64,000 nt of DNA from Diplolepis rosae (Eukaryota > Arthropoda > Insecta > Hymenoptera > Diplolepididae): assembly GCA_030998225.1 (NCBI GenBank), contig JAPYXD010000753.1, positions 3,968,001-4,032,000 on the forward strand, read 5' to 3'. Below are positions 13,060 through 24,600 of the stretch, piece after piece. A model generated the notes under the pieces. That model worked only from the letters and a program-made list of their open reading frames with translations, had not been told where the DNA came from and did not search any database. The translations under genes and the position numbers were made by a program. The first letter of the stretch is position 1. Each line of letters starts with the position of its first letter.

Positions 13060-13590
13060 GGATTTGAAGAAAAGACGTCTAAATAAGAACATGAAGTTTG
13101 ACATTGAATTCCTGGAACATCCTCATGACGTCCAAAGGAGTCATATATGTTTTTTTGTGACTTAAAGAAGTTCAAAAGAATTTTATTTCGAGGCTTTTGT
13201 TGTCTTTTGTCTAAAAGACGTCTTTATAACATAAGACGTCTCTAGAACATAAGACGTCTTTATAACATAAGACGTCTTTATAATATAAGACGTCTTTATA
13301 ACATAAGACGTTCTAATAACATAAGACGTTCTTATAACATAAGACGTTCTTATAACATAAGACGTTCTTATAACATAAGACGTTCTTATAACATAAGACG
13401 TTCTTATAACATAAGACTTCTTTAGAACATAAGACGTCTTAAGGACATGTAACGTCTTCAGGTCAGTAAAATGCCGGAGACTGAAGTCCACCAGACGATT
13501 TTACAGCGTCCGAAAGACTTACGAGATTAAACGTTAGGCCTTTTGTTGTCTTTTAGACGTCTTTTGTACAAACTAGACAAGTGAGGGTTC
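13060..13590. repeat. GACGTC element with 18-bp microsatellite
   Basis: GACGTC words flank a core (about 13215-13450) in which an 18-bp unit, ATAAGACGTTCTTATAAC and its GACGTCTTTATAAC variant, is repeated roughly 13 times. The - strand frame 13183-13491 reads as a repeated RTSYVI hexapeptide only because 18 is a multiple of three. Confidence 0.75.
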
Positions 13591-13749
13591 AAAATTTCAA
13601 ATAATTATATCATATATTATCTCAATTTATTTATATCACCCTAATTTTGAAACTTTAATTGTGATACCTCGATTACTGGAATTTCATGTGATAAAAAATG
13701 AAGACTAAATTAATAATAAATTACAATTGAGTTCAGGAAAATTAGAAAC

Positions 13750-13925
13750 CTTTAAGACGTCTTAAGGACGTCAAAAATAAACTTTTTCCTGTCTCCTGAA
13801 TATTGTTTATCTGGAAAACGTCTTTAAGACTTAAAGCATCTTTGGGGCAGCAAGATTGACACTGAAGTTTGCAGGACGTCCTTAAGACGCCCCAAGGACG
13901 TCCAATGTTTCTTTGCCCGCCAGAA
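13750..13925. mobile_element. GACGTC-type element fragment
   Basis: Recurring GACGTC/AACGTC words and the terminal phrase GGACGTCCAATGTTTCTTTG then a degenerate GCCCGCCAG end. Confidence 0.5.
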
Positions 13926-14500
13926 TTTTTATAGAATCAAAATAATTTTTTTACTTTATTCATCTATTGTTGTAATAAGTTTACATACATGTGACTAAAA
14001 TTTTAAATTTAAGATAATTAATTACCGATATCTAAAACAATTATGAATCTAATTAGGTAGTTGTTGATAAATCAAAGTTGATATCTTCAACAGCCCATGA
14101 AACGTCTTTTGACATCATTTATGCTTCCCTAAAGTTTTGCTAAGTTTTCAGTTACCGGAAACTCATCCAATATTCATGTTACTTTGTTTACTCTATGAGT
14201 GAAGGTAGAGATAAGAATTTGGAATATTATATTTAATATTTTCATATTTCTCGACGAATACTGTTTAGTGTTGAAAAATTCATCAGGGTTAAATATTTAC
14301 ACCAGAATTGTGAGAATGTAATTAAATCTCCTCAGTAAGCAATGAAAAGATATATTAAAAAGAGGTGATACATCATATTAATTAAATTATACTTCTGTGA
14401 ATTTAATTATCACGCCATCCTTTAATTAAATCCAGGACATTGCACGTTTTGTAAATATCTAAAGAAAAGTTTATTTGATAAAATCAGTTGATAAAAATCT
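13926..14500. other. AT-rich spacer, nothing recognised
   Basis: No supported gene or clear element ends. Confidence 0.35.
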
Positions 14501-14569
14501 ATAAAAGACACTGGGACACTGGACGTCTTCGAGACGTCTTGTAGACAAAAGACCAACAGAAAATAATTA

Positions 14570-15398
14570 CCCAGTGAAAACCTACAATTGTTATGTCATT
14601 GTTACAGAACAGTTTTGTAACAATTTCGTCCCGAAATTGTTCCATAACTTTTCCATAACGTACCTTGTTCTGTAAGTATGCCCCAACCTGGCGAAAGTTT
14701 CGGATTAAAATTCATTCCGAACCAATCTGAAGTCTGATTCGATCCGGAATTTGCATCCGACCCAAACAGTTTCATTCCGATCTAATCCGAAAAATATTAT
14801 AAATCCTGTTCTAAAAAGATTGAAAATCAATTCGACTCAATCCGATGCAATCCGAGATGTTAATCTGAATGAAGCAGAACTAGTTTTTTAATCCGTATTA
14901 ATCAGGATCAATCCTAACTCGAATTGATTTAAAACGAATTTTTAATCAAAAATAATGAAAATGAATCAGTGGTCGGGATGATTCGGATTGATTAGGATTT
15001 GAAATACGTTTAGGGTCAATCCGAGTTTGGATTAATCGTGATTGATTCAGATTGAAAACTTAGTTTTGATTTATTCAGATTAGCCTTTTGGATTGAATCG
15101 GAATTAATCGTATTGAGTCAGATTGATTTTCAACCGTTTCTAATCGAACCGAATTTATAATATTTTTGGGATTAGATAGGAATGGAACCGATTGGTTCGG
15201 ATATAAATTCCGGAATGATTCGGAAACTTTCTGATTTGTTTGGAATAAATTTCAATCTGAGAATTTCGTCAGGGCAGTAAACAATTACAGATGTTACTTA
15301 ATTGTAACATAGCAGTTTTGTTTTGAAAAATTTCAAATTAGTCATTTTGACAGAACTCTTATGTTAAAATTATATAACAGTTATTATTGTCCACTGGG
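14570..15398. mobile_element. CCCAGTG...CACTGGG element with GTTAC/AACAATT interior
   Basis: Outer ends CCCAGTGAAAACC and TTGTCCACTGGG enclose inverted AACAATT, GTAACA and TGTTACAG words. The interior is interrupted by a second element at 14681-15274. The two outer parts share self-complementary TTGTTAC words, as expected for halves of one foldback element. Confidence 0.55.
14681..15274. mobile_element. TCGGATT-rich foldback element, nested
   Basis: Starts CCCCAACCTGGCGAAAGTTT and ends with TTTCGTCAGGG. The interior is dense in TCCGA/TCGGA and GATTGATTCGGATT words on both strands, so the halves pair with each other. It splits the surrounding GTTAC-rich element. Related copies lie at 39748 and 41155. 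Confidence 0.65.
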
Positions 15399-15539
15399 AA
15401 TTGTTATTGTTCAATGTAATGTAACAATGACGTAACAGTTGTGTGTTCACTAGGAACAAATGTAATATTAATGTCACTGAGACGTTTTTAAAACGTTATA
15501 AAGACGTCTAATTTCCTCCTTCCCGCTGGAAAGGTCTGT

Positions 15540-16200
15540 TGAAGTAGAGAAGTGTACTTTTACGTTTTCATTCTTGTTTGAATAAAGGAATCTATTATTG
15601 ACTTGTGCACGCTAGAAAAAATATCATTATCTTATTCGCAGAAGTGTAAAAATAGCAAAAAACATAGGTTTATATTATGTTCTATAGTAGAGAAAAATGC
15701 TTATCAATGGAAACGATAATTTTATACATCGTGCAAAAACAAAATTGTTCTTCAAGTATATCAGTTTTTTTGCTACAGAAATATCTTGAAAACAGGCAAA
15801 AAGTTTATTATCATAACATTACCAGCTTAGTGTTTTGTAAATATTTGTCAAGATGGTGCATGATGCATGATGAAGGAAGTGTTTTAACTTTTGTTAAAAA
15901 AATAAAACACTTTCCCCATCATGTTTGCTTCGTATGGTTTCAATAAATAAACATGATCGACAAGTATAACATTTTCATGATAGAAGTAAAAGTTAAATAC
16001 GATTCAACAGCAAAATCTAATTTAAATTATTATGAATCAGTCAATACTTCACGGTACATAATATGAAGGGAAGAAAAGTTTACGTCCCTTTGTTATGTTA
16101 CGTAACGGCCTAGCCTCAGCCATTTTAAATTTCGATCAATTCTTTCACTAACTTTTCAATTTTTTCCATTTCTCATTTTCAAATACCCAAATTTTCCAAA
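15540..16200. other. Spacer, no supported gene
   Basis: A frame of 89 codons at 15677-15946 (+) has no recognised domain and no support from context. Confidence 0.3.
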
Positions 16201-16212
16201 AAATAATTTTTT

Positions 16213-16395
16213 GACTTGACCTGGCGTTCACCTGGCAAAAATTGCAAACCAAACTTGGGCCCGGCTAGGAAGATGGTAAATCTAGAAGGTTGCAATGCAA
16301 TAATTCGTGTTCAAGACTAGGCCCAAACTTGGCCTGGCGCTCTATGCCAAGTCGAATATTGCCAGGCCTGGGCCAACTCAGGGCCACGACAAAAT
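16213..16395. repeat. GGCCTGGC/CTTGGCC-rich block
   Basis: A short GC-rich patch made of CCTGGC, CTTGGCC, GGCCTGGG and GGGCCC words on both strands, standing out from the AT-rich surroundings. It is probably another motif-filled non-autonomous element; ends are unresolved. Confidence 0.4.
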
Positions 16396-17159
16396 ATCTC
16401 TATGGATTCCAATTATAAATTGATCTGCATTCACTTCCTTCCAATTCGAAATTAAATAGTATGCTTTTATTGATGTCAAATTTTTTAATTAATATTTTAT
16501 ATTCCTAATCTTTTACTTTGAAAGACTTTTTATTTTAATTTTTTATTCTAAATTTGCATAACTGGAAATCCGTATAAAGCAGGGGGAAAACGACTTTAAT
16601 GTAAACAACTTACTGGAACGTAGATCTCGAAGCTGATATTTTTTTACGTTACCTTAATCTCAAACGACTATAAGTACATTTACAAAAATTATAGACTCCA
16701 GTTACCATAATACATTCCTTATTCACAAAACGTTTTCGCATTCAATAAAGAATTATGATGAATAGTTATTTTTATTCTGCCTTGCATATTTCCTTGAAAA
16801 AAACTTCCTGTATTCCTTTTCTTTCCCCTATCTATATGACTTTGACAAATACAACCACCATTGAAGATAATATAATGAGAACAGAATGAAGGGTCCTGGT
16901 AAAGATAAAGAACCTAAAGTTCCCATCAATAATAGATTACATATATCAATGAATAATTATTACCATTATGGGAATAATCGATTTTTTATTTTTATAGCAA
17001 AGAAAAAACAGTATTTGTTTATATAAAATCAAAATATATCATCCAAAAATTTTGAAACTAATGAAAAATTTAAAAAATAAATTCAATAAATATTTTAGTA
17101 TTGGAGCTTTCGTCTTTAAATCTGTGGTACGATCAAATTAAAAATTCTTAAGTTAGGTT
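16396..17159. other. AT-rich spacer, nothing recognised
   Basis: No supported gene or repeat boundary. Confidence 0.35.
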
Positions 17160-19330
17160 AGGTTTGTTTATATTAGATTGGGACTTTTGCTGAACTCAAA
17201 ATCTCACATTCCCTGTATCTTTTTTCCATGTTGAAAAGATTTATGGCAATTTTAACCTTATTCGCTGAACCCTATTGTGGGAACCCATGTAGGAACCCAT
17301 ATCGTAACCCGCATAGAAACCTATATTACTACCAATGGAAATTGAAAACATGCAATAATACATGAAATAAAATAGGAACCTACCTAGATTACAATATAAT
17401 CTTCTATGCAAGAACCTTTCTGTCATTCTTTGTAGGATCCCATATAGGAACCTAATTCTAATTTTTTCTGAGAAAAAAGATAGGAACCTATGTAAGTACT
17501 AATGTAGGATTCTATGTGAAAGTTCTCTCTTTAAAGTTTTGTTCATATAGAAAATGAGGCAGGAACCCACGAAGGTTCCCAAAATAAAATTCTATTTCTT
17601 TCATCAGGAAGAAATTTAAAACAGGTGTACAAATAGAAACTCATACGAACCCATATTTTTACACGAATTAAAATGTGTATTCTCGCGTAGGATCCCAGGT
17701 TAGTCTTTAAATGGGTTCCTTTTTGGGTATTTAAAGTTTGTTTCTAATTTAAAACGATGGAAACAATCATATACAAAATAAAGTAAAAACGAATATAGAA
17801 TAGTATTTTTTATAAGGAATTTGTGACAGGTTTACACATAGGAACCCAAACCCATATAAGTACCTGTGTACTAATCTTGACAGGTTTTACTATATTTTAT
17901 GTAAAATGTGTGTTTCAAATCCTCATAGACAGTAGAATGGATTCTTGTGAAAGTTAAGAGGTATTTGCTTATATGGTATTACAGGTAGGTTCCTATTCGG
18001 ATTCTATGAGGATTTAAAATAGAGTTCTTCTGAGTAAAAACAATTTAAAAATATTATGTAGGGAATAACCTATAAACCAATATAAGTTTCCATATATGTA
18101 AGGTTCAATTTTTATTTTTTGAATGAACCCATCTGGGAACCTATATAGTAACTCAAATAGTTATTCTTATATTACATGAACGAATTCGATTAAAAACAAT
18201 AATATACAAAATTACCTAGAAAAAAATATAGAGTTCTACTTTTTTAATGGAATTGGAGACAAGTTTTTACATAAGAACCCATACATGAACCCATATAAGT
18301 ATCTATGTAATAATCCCGACATAGTTTCTACTATATTCCGTTTAAAATTCGTGTTTCAAATCCCGATAGGCAGTAGAATGGGTTCTTATGAATGTTAAGT
18401 ATTTATTCATATGGTATTACATATAGGTTCCTATTCGGGTTCTTTGAGGATTTAAAATAGGGTTCTTCTGAGTAAAAACAATTTGAAACTATTAGATAGG
18501 GAATTATCTATAAACCAATATAAGTTTCCATATATGTAAGATTCAATTTTTATTTTTTGAATGAACCCATCTTGGAACCTATGTAGTAAATCAAATAGTT
18601 ATTCTTATATTCCACGAACGAATTCGATTGGAAACAAAAATATACAAAATTACCTAGAAAAAAATATAGAGTTCTACTTTTTTAATGGAATTTGAAACAG
18701 GTTTACACATAAGAACCCATACATGAACCCATATAAGTACCTATGTAATAATCCCGATAGTTTCTACTATATTCCGTTTAAAATTCGTGTTTCAAATCCC
18801 GATAGGCAGTAGAATGGGTTCTTATGAATGTTAAGTATTTATTCATATGGTATTACATATAGGTTCCTATTTGGGTTCTTTGAGGATTTAAAATAGGGTT
18901 CTTCTGAGTAAAAACAATTTGAAACTATTACATAGGGAATTATCTATAAACCAACATAAGTTTCCATATATGTAAGATTCAATTTTTATTTTTTGAAGGG
19001 ATAATAACCCAGATATGAACCCATCTCGGAACCTATATAGTAACTCTTATATTTCATGAATTAATTCGATTGAAAATAGCAATATACAAAATCATCTAGA
19101 AACAAATATAGATTTTTACTTTTTTAATGGAATTCGAAGCAGGTTTACACATAAGAACCCATTCACGAACCCATCTAAAATCTGTGTAATAATCCTGACA
19201 CGTTCTATTATATCAGATGTAAAATTCTTCTTTAAAATCCACATAAACGGCGATATGAGTTTCTATACAAGATATGGGTTCTTATATTAGCACCCAGATG
19301 GGTTCCCACATACGTTCCTATTCATTGATT
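17160..19330. repeat. GGTTCCTA/TAGGAACC-rich element with ~440-bp tandem units
   Basis: Words TAGGAACC, GGTTCCTA, GGGTTCTT and AAGAACCCAT fill 2.2 kb. A unit of about 440 bp with the landmark AATTCGATT (near 18182, 18620 and 19063), followed by ATATACAAAAT and TAGAGTTCTACTTTTTTAA, is repeated about three times. No transposase is seen. Confidence 0.7.
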
Positions 19331-19339
19331 CAGAGTAGA

Positions 19340-19860
19340 ACTCTCCTAATAAAAAGCGATAAGAAAAATCCAACAAATAATATCGTAATTAACGATTCAA
19401 AATAACTCACTCCCTAATTGTTTCTAAATGGATCCAATCGTTCATTTCTCAAAAGGATAAATTATTCCCATCACGTCGCGTACTCGATCAGATTAGGGTT
19501 TATTCGAAAAGGTCCTTATTTACAGCTCCACGCCTGTCAGATTAATAATTTCCAAGAGGACAAATTAATGAGCTAATGTTAAATGGAGAGCTCTCTGGAT
19601 AAATTCATCTCTCGGTCAATACATCAGAAAAAGCTCCTAATAGAGTTCAAATTTCTAATAGAACTAAAATTCCTTATTGATTCCCTAATATAGAAATCCC
19701 TCTAAACCGAATGCGATTACAAGTAGAAACACTAGTTCTTTTTATCTTTAGAATTTCAATTGATGTTCAACTCGCAAGTGCGAAAGTTCTTGTCATGGAA
19801 TTTAAGATTCCCATGGAGCTTCCGCCCCTGCTTTAATGCTCACCAACACACACGCCCACC
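19340..19860. other. Unique-looking upstream region of the kinase gene
   Basis: Fewer repeat words than the flanks and rising GC content toward 20 kb. No coding frame supported. Confidence 0.3.
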
Positions 19861-19865
19861 CCTGC

Positions 19866-20671
19866 ACATAAATATATAACTCGTCTACACACATCTGAAG
19901 CGTTAGATATACTCGGAATTGAACTTGTTCGCGTGTGAGTAGTTGCTTAGCTTTGTATAGGTAGATGAAGTAGAAAGCTCTTGGAAAGGGCGCATGCCTG
20001 ACCGAAAGTGAGAGACTAGAGGAATATCACGAACGCGAGGAAGGCAGTCTCTTCCGTTACCCCTTGCATTTCGCTCACCGAAGACCAAACCTGGTCACAA
20101 TTGCGACTAGTCCACCCTGCATACGCACGTACGTCCTCCACGGGGTGCATTTCTACGCGAAACGCGACTCTTTCCTCTAATCGAAACTCGAATCCTGACT
20201 AAAGGTGTGAGCTTTTGAAAGCGATAGCTCGCCGGGTCTGGGAGTGTTGTCAGGATCGAAGACGCACTCTGGAGATGGAGACCACCTGAGGCGAATCCTC
20301 CCTTTGTGACCCCACCTTCTCGGAGTGTAGAAGAAGTGAATGAGAAATTAAATTAGAGCTCAGATCGATGGCGGTGTTCTCGAGAGGAAAGAACCGAGTC
20401 TGAATTTTGCGTGGGCTAGAGAGAGGGAGAGTGGGAGAGAGAGAGAGAGAGAGTGCGGGAGCGAAGCGATTAGAATGGGCTGCAGGTCAGCAGCTGATAC
20501 CAGGGCGGCGGAAGGGAGCGATAGAGGGACGTCGTCTTGGGGTAAAAGGCAGGTTCTGGTCTCCCCAGAAGGTGAGGAAGAAGAAGGTGAAGAGGGAGAG
20601 GAAGATAGGCCCAGGAAGCAGCCGTTGGGGAGAGCGAGTGCCAGGTCAGGGCCAGCCACCACCAGGTGAGG
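19866..20671 (+). promoter_or_regulatory. Putative promoter and 5' leader of the DGK gene
   Basis: A TATA-like ATAAATATATAAC lies at 19867-19879. Downstream sequence is relatively GC- and CpG-rich and includes a run of GAGAG (about 20419-20453) that could bind a GAGA-type factor. The segment ends at the kinase start codon. The transcription start site is not determinable from sequence alone. Confidence 0.3.
20475..20669 (+). CDS. 64-codon upstream frame or alternative first exon (MGCRS)
   Basis: An ATG in strong context (A at -3, G at +4) opens a frame beginning MGCRSAADTRA with an acidic run (EGEEEEGEEGEED). It stops at 20667-20669, two bases before the kinase ATG at 20672, so in the unspliced leader it is an upstream ORF placed for termination-reinitiation. 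Alternatively CAG|GTGAGG at 20665/20666 is a strong donor, and splicing from there to exon 2 (25428) would keep frame and give a kinase isoform with an MGC N-terminus, a possible myristoyl/palmitoyl site, in place of the 338-residue N-terminus. Whether either is used is unknown. Confidence 0.35.
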   Translation: MGCRSAADTRAAEGSDRGTSSWGKRQVLVSPEGEEEEGEEGEEDRPRKQPLGRASARSGPATTR

Positions 20672-21684
20672 ATGGAGAGACTGCGCTCGACCTTCAAAAG
20701 GTCACGCACTCCAACAGGGGCAGAAATGAAGTCGCAATCGAGCCTCGAGGTCCCTAAGCAGGTCAGATCTGCATCTTTTGATGAGATTCAACTTGAATCA
20801 AAACGACACGATGATAGCAGGGATCTCAGGTCTAGTGTGAAAACTTTTTCTTCATCCTCTTCCTGTTCACCAGTCAGGTCTCAGGACTCCTCTGGGAGGA
20901 GATTCAACACACTCAAGGTTCCGCAACTTCAGAGTGGACAAAGGTCCAAGAGCTTCGATATTTGCGAGAGAAGCTTCTTCCAAGATAGACCCAGTTTTGT
21001 GACTCGGAAGCTCGAAACACCTGTGATTCAAGTGTCGGGATGTTATCATTGTGCTTGTGTTGAGGAGTACAAGAGCCTTTATCGCAGCAGGGATGATGAT
21101 TCCTCGAAGGAAGAAGAAGTGGAGGATGAGGAAATTTCGGAGATGATTCAAATCACTGAGGATGAAGATGATGCGAGTTGTGAGTCTAGAAGAGAGGGAA
21201 GTCCTGAAATTAGAGTGACACTGATGACCAATTCGGAGAAGACATCCTCTGAAGGTGAACCTGATTCGTATGAAACTAGTGAGGGATTTGAAGGGACACA
21301 TATTTGGGAAAGAAGAAGGTCCATTGGAAGACTCGCAAGACAGGAAGCTCTTACTTCCTTTCCGGTTGAATTCCCAGCGGTTGTTGGGTCTAATGATGAG
21401 GATGAGGATGATGAATATGATGATGAGGAAAATGCAGAAATTGAGGACAAGAGCAAACTTGAGGTTAGGGATATCTTCCTGACTGTGCCTGAGTTGAAGA
21501 GAGATCGTGCTGCCTCAGTTGACTCCTGTTTTAATAATAATAATAAAAATGGAAAAAATGATGTTTGCAACTCTCTTGTCGTGCCACAGCAGAACATCAG
21601 GTCGAAGAGTGTTGACATCGTCTTGCCGACGGATATTCAAACGAGATACACAGCTCTTCTACCTGGGAACGAATCTTTGAGAGG
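20672..21684 (+). CDS. rdgA: DGK exon 1 (N-terminal region)
   Basis: Encodes residues 1-337 and part of 338. The opening [20 protein letters not shown] is basic; later parts carry Ser runs and acidic runs ([12 protein letters not shown]). Ends at donor GTGGGT (21685); this donor, not the nearby GTAGGT, restores the frame of exon 2. Confidence 0.88.
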
Positions 21685-24600
21685 GTGGGTAGGTTAAAGA
21701 AGATTTTTGATGACTGCATTTGGTCTGATTGGTTTAGGTTGAGGATTGGAATTGAGTACTATTTAGAAACTAGCCACGATGCTTTACACATCTATCGTTA
21801 ATTTTATCAGCAACTTCTCTGATCAGTTTACATTTGTGGCTTTCGTGATAATGCTCTTTCAAGCTAAATCAAGTTAGAATCATAATGTGATTTTGGTAAT
21901 CAGAACCTCAGATAATCTCTATGGGAAACCGAGTTTTGCGGAAATTCAATTCCTGCAAAATGGATTTAAAGCTGACCAGAATTATTGTAGTAATATAGTG
22001 GTCGGGTTATGGAGTTAGGCCACTTTAGAGGCAGACAAAAATAGGCATATTTTGTGGGTTTTTTTTTTCAGCGAAACGATGAAATAAATTGAGATTACAA
22101 AATAGGGTTTTTATTATAGATGTGATTGACTGTACAAAATAATTTTTTTAAAGCAGTAGATGTCAAAATGGCGAGTGTGCAGCATTTTTCCGATGACGAA
22201 TTTATTTCTGGAAGGTCCACGACCGGACAAACAGCTCCTGTAATTTTTGAGTTATGATGAGTCACTGAAGTTTTTTTAATTAGTACGTATGATTTTTCTG
22301 ATATATTGATTTTTCCCCAAATGGCAAACGGTTAAAATTTCAAGTGAATCGGTTGAAATTTGTTTGAGTAATATGTTCGGCCGACTTGAAAATTGCAGTG
22401 TTGAGATAGACGCGTTTAATGCTTCAATTTTCACATCTATCGCTTTTAAAAAATTATTTTTTACAGTCAATCAAATGTATAATAACAACCCTATTTTCTA
22501 ATCTCGATTTATTTCATGGTTTCGCTGAAGAAAAAATCACAAAATATGCCTATTTTTGTCTCCCTCTACTCTCTAAATCTGAATCAGTCGAAATTTCACT
22601 GATTGAATCAGTGATTTGCTTTTTCACTGATTCATCATTGCAAAAATATTGTTCACTGACAAATCAGTTAATTTTCACTGATTGAATCAGTAAAAAAAAA
22701 GTACTTTTCACTGTTAAATCAGTTGATCTCTACTGAAGTAATCAGTGAAATTTGACTGATTTACAGTAACCTTTTTTTAGCTATTTGAATCAGTCAAATT
22801 TCACTGATAATCAGTAGATTTTTACTGATTCAGATTTAGAGAGTAGATTGGCCTAACTTCTTAAGAGGTAACACCACTTTAAGGGCCTAAAAAATCGTTT
22901 TTTGACCATTTTTTTGGGTGGAAGGGAAGGTGATAGAGATATAATACTTGGGGTAGTTATTGAGCATATATTTAAGTATATTCAAAAAAAATTTGCAGGA
23001 AAATATTACAAAATGGCGACACTGCAGCAATTTTCCCGAGGCGAATTTGAAACTGGAAAAAAGAAAAAAAACGTGGTTCACTTTGAAATGTTATTTCAAA
23101 GTTGAGGTTAAATTTTCAAATAAAAAGATTGAAAATTGTTAGAGTTATGCTGTGTGCCGTTTTGAAATATCATATTTCGAGAAAAACGCGTTTGAATTTT
23201 TGAAATGTGTTATGGACATGAACAAATGAAAAAATTCTACCCTTAGAAAACTCTTACTATTAATCTGCTTTTTGTCTCATATTTTAGAAGGTTCAAAGCA
23301 TCTTTTAAGTCAATAAAAGAAAAAATGTATTTTTGAAAATTCTACAGCAGTGTTACCCCTCAATACATTTGGGAATTTAGAGAAACTGTAACAAGTATAA
23401 GTTTGAATACTAATCTGAGTATATGTTCAGGAGTCTCTATCAATAGAGAACAAAAGGTTAAATTAAATATAAATTTATTTTCCTTTTAGTTAGAAAACTT
23501 TCTTTGTCTTTGGTATTGAGAATACTGATGAGATGATGAAGTATCAAATGCTTTGAAACATTCTAGTTCCATATTTTTTGCATTTCAAAGTGCGACCTAC
23601 TTGAACTTTAGTTCAGAGGACATTTATAGATACACGACCACATATCATTTTACATTTGAATTTACATTTACATTTACATTTGAAATGAACACTTTGAAAT
23701 TCTAATTCGAAAGAAAAGCTGAACAAATTATATTTTTATTATTTTTGGTCGTATAAGGAACAATTTAGGTAGGTTTGTTATTTATTTCAATTTCAAGTCG
23801 ATTGGGATATTTTAGGGAATTTGTTGGTATTTGGTAATTTTTTGGTAATTTGCTAATTGATTTTTGAAGGTTGAAAATCGTGATCCTTGCATGAAATATT
23901 ATATTTACTGATATAAACTCAGTAATACTTTTTCTAATAATTAGATACTTGAGGTAAAGTTGGAATTGAAATTCTTTACAGTGTTTGCTGTATAATTTTC
24001 TCACTTACTCGCAATAATCGACTCACTTCTCTGACCCTCAAAATAAGAAAGTCAGAAGGAGCTATTTCCTGCCCCTTAACGAAGTAAACGTCAGTCACTT
24101 TGGCCCCTCGATTAAGTCAACATGAAAGAGCTTTAAGGTGTTTTTTAGAGTCTCAAAGTACAAACGACCTCCTGGAGTAATTTGATAAAACCTTATCATT
24201 CTAGAAATCCTTCTCAAAAATTGGATGTGATATAATTTAAAATAAAATGTTAAAAAATTAATTTTTAAATGTAAAATTGTAAAAAAATATGACTTAAAAT
24301 TTGCTTCCTCAATGTACAATATAATTCACTTAACAATACAATTTTTTTACACATTTTACACATCCTAATAATGTTAGATTCAATAAAAATTTTAAGTAGC
24401 CAGATTAAATTATATTCAGCTGAGTTTTTGCATCGTAAAAATCTTTAAAAATTCTAAAAATGCATAGTAAAAATTAAAAAAATTTTGAAAAATGGATGAA
24501 ATGTTAAATTCTTTATCGCAGTGAAGATATTGAAAAATTCTTGAGAATAAAAGCAGGACATTTTCCACTAATCGAAATTTCTTATTTTGAGTTAAAAATA

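Noticed and set aside
13183..13491. 102-codon - strand protein with RTSYVI repeats
   Set aside because: Produced by an 18-bp microsatellite whose length is a multiple of three.
15677..15946. 89-codon + strand frame
   Set aside because: No domain, no splice context and AT-biased composition; cannot be supported as a gene.
20666..20671. GTG start two codons upstream of the kinase ATG
   Set aside because: Animals rarely start at GTG, and ATG 20672 has a good context and fits the conserved N-terminus.
21148..21618. 156-codon - strand frame
   Set aside because: Antisense shadow of the acidic and Ser-rich kinase exon 1.
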